From MGOM01 sp035693825 (GTDB lineage: Bacteria > Chloroflexota > Anaerolineae > Anaerolineales > E44-bin32): 13,300 bases of DNA. Location: assembly GCA_035693825.1 (NCBI GenBank), contig DASSGB010000247.1, positions 1 through 13,300 on the forward strand. The letters are read 5' to 3'. A program made the position numbers and the translations under genes. The notes beneath the pieces are model-generated. The model did not search any database. It was not told the DNA's origin and saw nothing but the letters and a program-made list of their open reading frames with translations. This document shows positions 1 through 5,779 of this stretch, piece by piece. How positions within the stretch are numbered: position 1 is the stretch's first letter; the number at the start of each line of letters is the position of its first letter.

Positions 1-81
1 CTGGCCTCGATGGGCGTCACGATCGACTCCCTGACCGCAGAACAGCAGCGCTACCTGGCCTCGTGGGAGGAGGGCACGTAG
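1..81 (+). CDS. ahcY: S-adenosyl-L-homocysteine hydrolase, C-terminal end (partial)
   Basis: The first 81 bases read as 26 codons plus a TAG stop, ending in YLASWEEGT. This tail, preceded by MGVTIDSLTAEQ, is typical of the C-terminus of bacterial and archaeal adenosylhomocysteinases that lack the KPDHYRY ending. The enzyme cleaves S-adenosylhomocysteine to adenosine and homocysteine in the cytoplasmic methyl cycle. Only the tail is visible, so NAD-binding and catalytic residues cannot be checked. The gene enters from the left edge and converges on the etfA operon, with a strong hairpin between them. The call rests on a short but characteristic tail. Confidence 0.8.
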   Translation: MASMGVTIDSLTAEQQRYLASWEEGT

Positions 82-113
82 CGAGATCGCCTCGGTCCGT
101 CTCCAGGATTTCC

Positions 114-246
114 ATGTAGGGGCCCGCCTGCACCCCGTTCGCCTGCACCTGCGCTGCGCTTGTTGCGGCGCAGGCGGGCCGCGAGCCCCATAGTCTGTTC
201 GGAGGGCTTGGGCCCGCCGGGCGATACGGCCGGCGTGCCCCTACAT
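114..246. repeat. 133-bp inverted-repeat element (MITE/REP-like) between ahcY and etfA
   Basis: The outer arms 114-131 and 229-246 are inverted copies matching at 16 of 18 positions; the outermost ten bases (ATGTAGGGGC) are perfect. Inside, 121-130 (GGCCCGCCTG) pairs perfectly with 171-180, and 148-154 pairs with 168-174, so the transcript could form a multi-branched structure. No reading frame inside looks coding. No clear target-site duplication is seen at the ends. Elements starting GTAGGGGC with nested GC arms are recalled as common non-coding repeats in several bacterial groups; whether this one is multicopy cannot be seen from one window. Confidence 0.6.
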
Positions 247-276
247 CCGATCACCAGAGGTCTTGACTCAAAGACT

Positions 277-308
277 GCGCCCCCGCCGTCGGTCGAAGGC
301 GGGGGCGC
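277..308. terminator. GC-rich hairpin, likely bidirectional terminator between convergent ahcY and etfA
   Basis: A perfect 11-bp stem (GCGCCCCCGCC at 277-287 with its complement at 298-308) encloses a 10-base loop. It lies 23 bp past the etfA stop on the minus strand and about 195 bp past the ahcY stop on the plus strand. The flanking T runs are weak: TCTAT on the plus side, and AGTCTTT on the minus side. It is therefore an imperfect intrinsic terminator, but its place at a convergent junction fits the role. Confidence 0.7.
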
Positions 309-331
309 TCTATCGCAGGCAAGCGTAGGGT

Positions 332-1375
332 CTACTTCCCGAGCCGCGCCCTGACGGCCTTGGTCATGGCCGGAACGACTTCGAACAGATCGCCGACGAT
401 CCCGAAGCGAGCGACCTTGAAAATCGGGGCTTCCGCGTCCTTGTTGATCGCCACGATCGTTTTGGAGGTGCGCATGCCTGCCAGGTGTTGAATGGCGCCA
501 GAGATCCCGCAGGCGATGTACAGATCCGGGGACACGACCTTGCCCGTCTGACCGACCTGATGGGCATACGGCACATAGCCGGCGTCCACGGCTGCGCGGC
601 TCGCGCCCACCGCCGCGCCCAGCGCGCCCGCAAGGTCGCGGATCAGAGCGAACCCTTGCTGGGCGCGCCAGATTTCCTTCTGCTTCTCGTCGGTGATCTC
701 GGCCGGCGGTGTCAGCTTGGGACTATTCGAGACGCCCCGCCCGCCGGACACGATCACGCCGGCGTCCGTCAGGCTCACACCGCTCTCGGCCGCTTTGTAG
801 CCCGACACCTCCGTCAGCGGGGCGCCGACCTCGGCTGCGACCTTCTCGACCGCGCCTGTCTTGCCCGCCACCGGCTCCGGCTTGGGGAAAGCCCGCGCCC
901 GCAACGTCAGCAGATGCGGCTCCGGTCCCTTGCTGACTTCTTTCGTCAGCAGTTTCCCGCCGTAAATCGGCCGGGTGGCCACCACCTTGCCGTCCTTGAC
1001 CTCGAGGGCGATGGCGTCGGGCGTGACGCCCACCTCCAGATCGACGGCGACCATCCCCGCAAGCTCGCGCGTGCGCCCGGTCGTGGGGAACAGCATCACC
1101 GTCGCGCCCGCGCCCCTGGCCATTTTCGCCACGGTCGAGGCGTAGGGTTCGGGACGGTAGTCTTTCAGCGCATCCGCCTCGGCCAGCAAGGCGCTGTCGG
1201 CGCCGTGGGCGATCGCCTGTTCGGCGAGCCCCGAAACCCCCGAGCCCACGACCACGCCCACTACATCCCCACCCAGCGCGGCGGCAATCGTCCGGGCGGC
1301 GCCAACGGCCTCCCACGAAGACAGAACCGGCTGTCCTTCGAAATGATCGATGTAGACCAGGATCTTGGCCGCCAT
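332..1375 (-). CDS. etfA: Electron transfer flavoprotein, alpha subunit
   Basis: 347 aa. EtfA carries the FAD-binding domain of the EtfAB heterodimer, which shuttles electrons from acyl-CoA dehydrogenases to the quinone pool, or takes part in bifurcation in some anaerobes. The N-terminal ETF domain (ILVYIDHFEG, residue 5 on) is followed by a FAD domain from about residue 206. The latter contains VIVSGGRGVS, ASRAAVDAGY (258-267), HQVGQTGK, and the family signature at 285-311 (LYIACGISGAIQH...AIN). A segment of about 25 residues at 215-240 (SNSPKLTPPAEITDEKQKEI and on) lengthens the usual link between GGRG and the FAD-binding helix. ATG at 1375 is preferred: it shares one base with the etfB TGA (TGATG) and has GAGAAGG seven bases upstream. 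A GTG one codon earlier (1378) would sit too close to that site. Last gene of the operon. Confidence 0.95.
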   Translation of the reverse strand: MAAKILVYIDHFEGQPVLSSWEAVGAARTIAAALGGDVVGVVVGSGVSGLAEQAIAHGADSALLAEADALKDYRPEPYASTVAKMARGAGATVMLFPTTGRTRELAGMVAVDLEVGVTPDAIALEVKDGKVVATRPIYGGKLLTKEVSKGPEPHLLTLRARAFPKPEPVAGKTGAVEKVAAEVGAPLTEVSGYKAAESGVSLTDAGVIVSGGRGVSNSPKLTPPAEITDEKQKEIWRAQQGFALIRDLAGALGAAVGASRAAVDAGYVPYAHQVGQTGKVVSPDLYIACGISGAIQHLAGMRTSKTIVAINKDAEAPIFKVARFGIVGDLFEVVPAMTKAVRARLGK

Positions 1376-2157
1376 CACAGCACCTTCTCTTCCAGGAGAC
1401 GGCCGACCAGCCGCTCGGCGATTTGATCCGGGGTATCGCCCTGGATGATTTCACATTTCGTGTCCACCTTGGGCGGACTGATGACCTCGGGCCATTCGAG
1501 AGCCGGCGCCGGCATTTGTGGCATCCCCAGATCGGCCGCCGACCATACGGGGATTTCTGCTTTCGAGGCCTTGCGAATCCCCATGAACGACGGATAGCGC
1601 GGCTCGTTGAGCTCCTTCACCACGCTCAGCACCGCCGGCAGCTGACTGCGGACTTCCTGGCGCCCTTCTTCGAGCATCCGGTCGACGTCGATCGTCTTCC
1701 CGGCCGGATCGACCGACCGCACGGCGGCCACCAGACTCAGCGAGGGCCATCCGAGCCGCCGAGCGACCTGCGCACCGGTGAGGCCGGTGTCGCTGTCGAC
1801 GGCCTGCCGCCCGAAGAACGCCACGTCGATGTCGCCCAGCTTGCGGATGGCCGCGGCCAGCACGGCTGAGACCACCAGCGAATCCGCCTCGGCGAAGGCC
1901 GGATCGCTGATCAGGACGGCGGCATCGCTGCCCATCGCCAGGGCTTGCTTCAAAGCCTCCTTGGCGGTTTCCGGCCCGAGGCAGACTGCGGTGACTTTTC
2001 CGCCGTGGGCCTCTTTCGTCCGCAGCGCCTGTTCGACTGCGAACTCGTCCCAGGGGTTCAGCACCAGAGGCGCCTCGCCCCACGAGACCTTCCCGTCCTG
2101 GACGGTCACCGTCGCCGCCGTGTCCGGGGTTTGCTTGACGCAAACGACGATGTTCAA
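1375..2157 (-). CDS. etfB: Electron transfer flavoprotein, beta subunit
   Basis: 260 aa, the normal length. EtfB binds AMP, or a second FAD in bifurcating ETFs, and forms the soluble electron carrier with EtfA. Visible family marks are the N-terminal VVCVKQTPDT, LNPWDEFAVEQAL (33-45), the nucleotide-loop region GRQAVDSDTGLTGAQVA (116-132) and the EtfB signature ELNEPRYPSFMGIRKASKAE (182-201). The start is TTG at 2157, chosen because GGGAGGAGG lies seven bases upstream and the protein then begins MNIVVCVKQ, the normal N-terminus. It sits 57 bp behind the acyl-CoA dehydrogenase and overlaps etfA by one base, so the two subunits are probably translationally coupled. The sequence alone does not decide whether this ETF bifurcates. 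Confidence 0.95.
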   Translation of the reverse strand: MNIVVCVKQTPDTAATVTVQDGKVSWGEAPLVLNPWDEFAVEQALRTKEAHGGKVTAVCLGPETAKEALKQALAMGSDAAVLISDPAFAEADSLVVSAVLAAAIRKLGDIDVAFFGRQAVDSDTGLTGAQVARRLGWPSLSLVAAVRSVDPAGKTIDVDRMLEEGRQEVRSQLPAVLSVVKELNEPRYPSFMGIRKASKAEIPVWSAADLGMPQMPAPALEWPEVISPPKVDTKCEIIQGDTPDQIAERLVGRLLEEKVL

Positions 2158-2164
2158 GATGGAT

Positions 2165-2173
2165 CCTCCTCCC
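2165..2173 (-). promoter_or_regulatory. Strong Shine-Dalgarno of etfB, fixing a TTG start
   Basis: On the minus strand the bases read GGGAGGAGG, followed by a 7-base spacer and TTG at 2157-2155. This is the strongest ribosome binding site in the window and probably offsets the weak TTG start, keeping EtfB in balance with its neighbours. Confidence 0.8.
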
Positions 2174-2214
2174 GTCGATGGAGACCGCGCGGGATTCGGC
2201 GGTTCCCAACGGGG

Positions 2215-3423
2215 CTAGGTCTGCCAGACCTGGGGGTTGTACGCCGGCAACTCGCACCGAAGAGGCACGTCCTGCCTCATCCCGAGCGCGTAACCGGCCT
2301 GCATCAGCTGATGAATTTCGCTGGTGCCTTCATAAATCATGGCGCCACGGGCGTTGCGCAAGTAACGTTCGACATCATATTCGTCGGAGTATCCATACGC
2401 CCCGTGGATTTGGACGGCTTCCGATGCGGCTTCGAAGGACGCGTCGGTCGCGAACCACTTGGCCAGAGACGTCTCCCGCGTGTTTCTCAACCCCTGGTTC
2501 TTCATCCATCCGGCACGCAGGTACAGCAGCCGGGCCGACTCGTACGCCTGCACCATACGGGCGATCTTCTGCTGGATCAGCTGGAAACCGGCGATGGGCC
2601 TCCCAAAAGCCCGACGTTCTTTGGCGTAACGCACGCTGGCCTCGAGACTGGCCCGGATCAGGCCGGTCGCTCCCGCGGCGACGGTATACCTGCCGTTGTC
2701 CAGGCAGGACATGGCGATTCGGAAGCCTTCGTTTTCTTCGCCCAGCCGGTTGGCGGCGGGCACGCGGACATCGGAACAGTTGATCCATCCGGTCGAGCCG
2801 GCGCGCACACCCAGCTTACCGTGCAGATCGCCGCGAGTAACGCCGGGCGTGGACGTCTCCAGGAGAAAGGCACTGATGCCCTCATGCGGATCGGCGGCGT
2901 TCGGGTCGGTCCTGGCGAACCACAGGACATGGTCGGCCTTCGTCGCCAGCGAGATCCAGGTCTTCTCGCCGTTGAGGACGTAGCTGTCACCGTCGCGTCG
3001 AGCGCTGGAGGCCAGGGCCGAAACGTCCGAGCCTATACCCGGCTCGGTCAGGCCGAAGGCGGCGATGCGCGCTCCGCGCGCCTGAGGTTCGAGGAATCTC
3101 TGCTTCTGCTCGTCGGTCCCCCACTGGAGGACTCCCAGGCTGTTGAGCCCCATGTGGACCGACATCACGACGCGCAGCGTCGTGTCGACGGCTTCCAGTT
3201 CCTCGCACACCAGCCCGAGGGAGATGTAGTCCATGCCCTGCCCGCCCCACCGAACCGGAATACACACGCCCAGGATTCCCAGCTCGGCCATGCGGGGAAG
3301 GATGTCCGGCGCCATCTCCTGCCGGCGGTCCCACTCCTTGATGATCGGGGCGACTTCCCTCTGCGCGAAGTCGCGGACCATCTGGCTCACCATCTCGTGT
3401 TCGCGCGAGATCTGCAGGTCCAC
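2215..3423 (-). CDS. Acyl-CoA dehydrogenase (short/medium-chain type)
   Basis: 402 aa FAD enzyme performing alpha,beta-dehydrogenation of an acyl-CoA. Landmarks: N-terminal helical domain (ISREHEMVSQMVRDFAQREV, 5-24); signature 1 GLTEPGIGSD (124-133); NGEKTWIS (151-158); GFRIAMSCLDNGR (233-245); RRAFGRPIAGFQLIQ (270-284); signature 2 QIHGAYGYSDEY (338-349); and IYEGTSEI, whose Glu365 is at the catalytic-base position of butyryl/short-chain enzymes. About 20 residues follow the usual end. GTG at 3423 is chosen because AGGAG lies 9 bases upstream and the N-terminus then matches the family; the frame stays open far upstream only through repeat DNA. The chain-length specificity cannot be read; butyryl-CoA, other acyl-CoA or a branched substrate are possible. 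With etfB and etfA behind it, the order is that of bcd-etfBA clusters. Confidence 0.93.
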   Translation of the reverse strand: MDLQISREHEMVSQMVRDFAQREVAPIIKEWDRRQEMAPDILPRMAELGILGVCIPVRWGGQGMDYISLGLVCEELEAVDTTLRVVMSVHMGLNSLGVLQWGTDEQKQRFLEPQARGARIAAFGLTEPGIGSDVSALASSARRDGDSYVLNGEKTWISLATKADHVLWFARTDPNAADPHEGISAFLLETSTPGVTRGDLHGKLGVRAGSTGWINCSDVRVPAANRLGEENEGFRIAMSCLDNGRYTVAAGATGLIRASLEASVRYAKERRAFGRPIAGFQLIQQKIARMVQAYESARLLYLRAGWMKNQGLRNTRETSLAKWFATDASFEAASEAVQIHGAYGYSDEYDVERYLRNARGAMIYEGTSEIHQLMQAGYALGMRQDVPLRCELPAYNPQVWQT

Positions 3424-3432
3424 GATGGACAA

Positions 3433-3437
3433 CTCCT
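3433..3437 (-). promoter_or_regulatory. Ribosome binding site of the acyl-CoA dehydrogenase
   Basis: The minus strand reads AGGAG, then nine bases, then GTG (3423-3421). It decides the GTG start over the longer open frame and over a TTG just upstream (3432-3430). Confidence 0.65.
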
Positions 3438-3453
3438 GGTGAAGCTTTGCGCA

Positions 3454-3481
3454 ATTATAGCCATCGCATGCAAAGAGACAA
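3454..3481 (-). promoter_or_regulatory. Sigma-70-type promoter of the acyl-CoA dehydrogenase/etfBA operon
   Basis: On the minus strand, TTGTCT (3481-3476, 4 of 6 matches to TTGACA) is separated by 16 bp from a perfect TATAAT (3459-3454). Transcription would start near 3447, giving a leader of about 24 bases with the AGGAG site inside it. No operator palindrome stands out nearby. Confidence 0.65.
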
Positions 3482-3505
3482 CAAGGGGATTGAGATTGAC
3501 GATGC

Positions 3506-3533
3506 GTGATTAGTGATTGGTGATTGGTGATTG
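3506..3533. repeat. Heptanucleotide tandem repeat, four units of GTGATTR
   Basis: Four head-to-tail 7-base units, the first ending in A and the next three being GTGATTG. They lie 25 bp upstream of the -35 of the minus-strand operon. The array is AT-richer than its surroundings and not coding. It resembles the short tandemly repeated repetitive (STRR) heptamers known from cyanobacteria and other bacteria. Confidence 0.8.
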
Positions 3534-3561
3534 GCGGATTACGCAGGAGGGACGAGCACTT

Positions 3562-3617
3562 GCTGACAGCCGATGTCTGATAGCTGACGGCTGACGCCTG
3601 ATGGCCGATAGCCGATG
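3562..3617. repeat. Degenerate heptanucleotide array, eight units of NCYGAYR
   Basis: Eight 7-base units in exact register, consensus [GTC]-C-[TC]-G-A-[TC]-[AG]. A ninth partial copy follows one base out of register (3619-3625). Bases 2, 4 and 5 of the unit never change; bases 3, 6 and 7 vary only by transitions. The array ends 16 bp before the TATAAT of the TPR gene, so it overlaps the place where a -35 element would be (about 3611-3616). No -35 consensus is seen there. Confidence 0.8.
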
Positions 3618-3633
3618 GCCTGACCGCCAAGGC

Positions 3634-3639
3634 TATAAT
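3634..3639 (+). promoter_or_regulatory. TATAAT -10 element of the TPR gene
   Basis: A perfect TATAAT ends 10 bases before the ATG at 3650. Transcription starting 6-7 bases after the box would leave a leader of only about 4-5 bases. No Shine-Dalgarno sequence precedes the ATG (CCCGCCACCA), which fits leaderless or near-leaderless translation. Confidence 0.6.
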
Positions 3640-3649
3640 CCCGCCACCA

Positions 3650-5029
3650 ATGCGTGAGTCGACCGCGGCCACCCGTTGGGCCGTCCCCGCCGTCGTTGCG
3701 GTCGTTGTGTTCGTGCTTGGCCCCCGCGCCGGCGACACGATCGTGCCGGGCTTGCTTCACAGAGCAACATCGGCCGCGCACAACGGGCTTCCCACGACGG
3801 CGCTCGCCGATCTGGAGGCCGCCCTCCAGCTCGATCCTGCCCTGGCCCCTCTCCATCTGTCCGCGGCAGACCTTGCGCTGCGTGCAGGCGACTCCGAGCG
3901 GGCCGTCGAACATCTCGAGTCTGCACCCGGCGCCTCCACCGGTGTTTCGTCCTGCGAGCCCGTCGAGGGCGAGCGCCGCCTCGAAGACGATGCCGCCTGT
4001 GGAAGGCAGGCGGCTCTCCTATCGCTCCTGGCGTATCACTTGTGGTCCGAAAACGCGTTTGAGCAGGCCTACACGGAACTGAATCGACTGGCCGAGCTGC
4101 AGGCCGCGTCAGCCGACGAGCTTCGCCTGCGCGCCCTCGCCGCGTCTGTATACGATATTGCCGACGCAGGCGACGCCGCCCGCGAGGCTCTGGCCTCCAT
4201 GACCCTCCCCGATCCCCTGCTGCAGGACCTCGCAGCCCTCGATCCGCCCTCGGACGACGTATCTCGGGCCGCGTACCTGGCTCGGGTAGGCGGGATCCTT
4301 GCGCTGGGAGCTGAATGGCCCCTGGCGGAGCGGGCGCTGGAGATGGCGGTGGCGGAGCAGCCGAATCTCGCCACCGCGCGCGCCTACCTGGGCATGGCGC
4401 TTGAGAGGCGGGGCGAGTCCGGCTACCGACACATCTGGGGAGCTGTCCTCAGCGATCCGTCGTCTTCGCCGGCCTGGACGATGATGGGCACCTTCTGGCT
4501 GGAGCACGGGGAGACTCAGCGCGCCCTGGAGGCCCTGCGCCACGCGCGCAGGCTGGATCCGCGGAATGCCGCCGCCGCCTCCGCGTACGGCGCGGCCCTG
4601 GCGGCCCGCGGGGACATCGATGAGGCGGCGGACGCCTATCTTCAGGCCGCCGAGTTGATGCCCGACCGGCCGGATTTCTGGGTGCTCCTGGCGCGATTGT
4701 GTCTGGAGAACGAGCACGCCGTGTCTTCCCTCGGCCTTCCGGCCGCTCGAAACGCCGTCACTCTGGCTCCCGGTCGCTCACCGTCGCTGGACGTCCTCGG
4801 ACAGGCACTCGTCCTGTCGGGCGAACCGCGGCTGGCGGTGAGACTCCTCCGCAGGGCGATCGGAGCCGCGCCCTTCGATGCCTCCTCGTACTATCACCTC
4901 GGCCTCGGCTACCTTGGCCTCTCGGACGGCCAGATGGCGTCACAGGCGCTGGAGGTCGCCATCCGCCTCGATCCTGCGGGCCCGATCGGTTCATTGTCGG
5001 CGCGGATCCTCCAGAACATCGCTCGCTGA
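3650..5029 (+). CDS. Membrane-anchored tetratricopeptide-repeat protein
   Basis: 459 aa. An N-terminal hydrophobic stretch (WAVPAVVAVVVFVLG, 10-24) after a short charged start is a likely uncleaved anchor or signal peptide, placing the rest outside the membrane. TPR-like helix pairs are visible at about 34-68 (ending LEAALQLDPA), 68-92, 207-270, 272-305 (WLEHGETQRALEALRHARRL), 306-340 (ARGDIDEAADAYLQAAELMP), 375-408 and 409-442 (ALEVAIRLDPAG). TPRs usually act as protein-binding scaffolds; no catalytic domain is seen and the partner is unknown. The ATG at 3650 directly follows a TATAAT box and has no Shine-Dalgarno sequence. The gene ends at a TGATG junction with the lipoprotein, suggesting a shared envelope role. 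The fold is certain, the job is not. Confidence 0.85.
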   Translation: MRESTAATRWAVPAVVAVVVFVLGPRAGDTIVPGLLHRATSAAHNGLPTTALADLEAALQLDPALAPLHLSAADLALRAGDSERAVEHLESAPGASTGVSSCEPVEGERRLEDDAACGRQAALLSLLAYHLWSENAFEQAYTELNRLAELQAASADELRLRALAASVYDIADAGDAAREALASMTLPDPLLQDLAALDPPSDDVSRAAYLARVGGILALGAEWPLAERALEMAVAEQPNLATARAYLGMALERRGESGYRHIWGAVLSDPSSSPAWTMMGTFWLEHGETQRALEALRHARRLDPRNAAAASAYGAALAARGDIDEAADAYLQAAELMPDRPDFWVLLARLCLENEHAVSSLGLPAARNAVTLAPGRSPSLDVLGQALVLSGEPRLAVRLLRRAIGAAPFDASSYYHLGLGYLGLSDGQMASQALEVAIRLDPAGPIGSLSARILQNIAR

Positions 5030-5047
5030 TGGCTGGACGCCGTATGC

Positions 5048-5053
5048 TAGAAT
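5048..5053 (+). promoter_or_regulatory. Possible -10 element (TAGAAT) before the lipoprotein gene
   Basis: TAGAAT (5 of 6 matches to TATAAT) ends 11 bases before the ATG at 5065, the same geometry as at the TPR gene. No convincing -35 is present, and the overlapping end of the TPR gene also allows read-through, so this may be only a secondary promoter. Confidence 0.35.
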
Positions 5054-5064
5054 GCCTGCCCGTT

Positions 5065-5718
5065 ATGCGCGGCCTCTCCAGACGCTTCGCACGCCCAATC
5101 ATTGGGTTGGTTCCTGTTCTCATTCTGGCCACGGCCTGCGGCCGATTGCTGACGTCGGATGACGACGGCGCCCTGCTTTTCCAGGACGACTTCTCGAGGG
5201 CAAGCAGCGGCTGGGATCGGTACGCCGACGATACCTACTCGTCCGACTATGTGGAAGGCACGTATCAGATCGCCATCCACACGCCTCAGACGCAAGCCTG
5301 GGCCAATCCCCGCTTGACTCTGGATGACGTGCGGCTCGAGGTCGACGCGGCGAGCGTTGGCGGCCCCTTGGACAACGCCTTCGGCCTGATTTGCCGCTAC
5401 CAGGACCCGCGCAACTACTACTTCTTCCTTATATCGGGGGATGGGTACGCAGGTATCGGGCTGATCAAGGACGGCCGGCGGGTCCTCCTCACCGGTGACG
5501 CCATGTTGCCGGAGGCGTCCGTGCTTCAGGGATACCGCACGAATCACTTGCGAGCAGACTGTGACGGCTTCTACTTGGCCTTCTACGTGAACGGAGTCCT
5601 GGTCCACGAGGCCCAGGCGGCGGAGTGGGCCGAAGGCGACGCCGGTTTGATGGCGGCGACCTACGCCGAGCCCGGGATCGACATCCGCTTCGACAACTTC
5701 ACCATCCTCAACCCGTGA
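5065..5718 (+). CDS. Lipoprotein with a concanavalin-like (lectin/glucanase-fold) domain
   Basis: 217 aa. The N-terminus has basic residues (MRGLSRRFARP), a hydrophobic core (IIGLVPVLILATA) and Cys25 in a lipobox-like LATAC-G, so the mature protein is probably lipid-anchored on the outer face of the membrane. The rest, from LFQDDFSRASSGWDRY (about 35) through EGTYQIAI, the middle YQDPRNYYFFLISGDGYAGI and C-terminal FDNFTILNP, follows the beta-sandwich pattern of the DUF1080/3-keto-disaccharide hydrolase-like and LamG-like families. Catalytic residues cannot be assigned; carbohydrate binding is only a guess. An alternative ATG at 5029 overlaps the TPR stop (TGATG) and stays in frame, adding 12 residues. 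ATG 5065 is preferred because it gives a normal-length signal peptide. Confidence 0.75.
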   Translation: MRGLSRRFARPIIGLVPVLILATACGRLLTSDDDGALLFQDDFSRASSGWDRYADDTYSSDYVEGTYQIAIHTPQTQAWANPRLTLDDVRLEVDAASVGGPLDNAFGLICRYQDPRNYYFFLISGDGYAGIGLIKDGRRVLLTGDAMLPEASVLQGYRTNHLRADCDGFYLAFYVNGVLVHEAQAAEWAEGDAGLMAATYAEPGIDIRFDNFTILNP

Positions 5719-5767
5719 ATCGACTTCACCCGGCAACCTCATGCATGCCGCCGACCGGCAGGCATCG

Positions 5768-5773
5768 TATAAT
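5768..5773 (+). promoter_or_regulatory. TATAAT -10 element of the yqeY-pgpH-ybeY-dgkA operon
   Basis: A perfect TATAAT ends six bases before the ATG at 5780, so the predicted transcription start falls on or next to the start codon. There is no Shine-Dalgarno sequence between them (CATCCC). This is the clearest candidate for a truly leaderless message here. No -35 consensus was found 16-18 bp upstream. Confidence 0.55.
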
Positions 5774-5779
5774 CATCCC

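Noticed and set aside
1945..3513. Long plus-strand open frame (522 aa) opposite the acyl-CoA dehydrogenase and etfB
   Set aside because: Its translation has no recognisable family and is rich in Arg, His, Gly and Gln, as expected for the complement of GC-rich coding DNA. The minus strand carries well-conserved proteins with catalytic motifs.
3506..3625. CRISPR array
   Set aside because: Units are 7 bases with no spacers and no cas genes nearby; they are tandem heptamers.
3424..3738. N-terminal extension of the acyl-CoA dehydrogenase of about 105 residues
   Set aside because: The open frame continues only because the heptamer repeats have no stop in this frame. It contains the TATAAT promoter and ribosome site, and the family N-terminus begins at GTG 3423.
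4699..5064. N-terminal extension of the lipoprotein into the TPR gene
   Set aside because: The extra frame overlaps conserved TPR coding sequence and would bury the signal peptide and lipobox in the middle of the protein.
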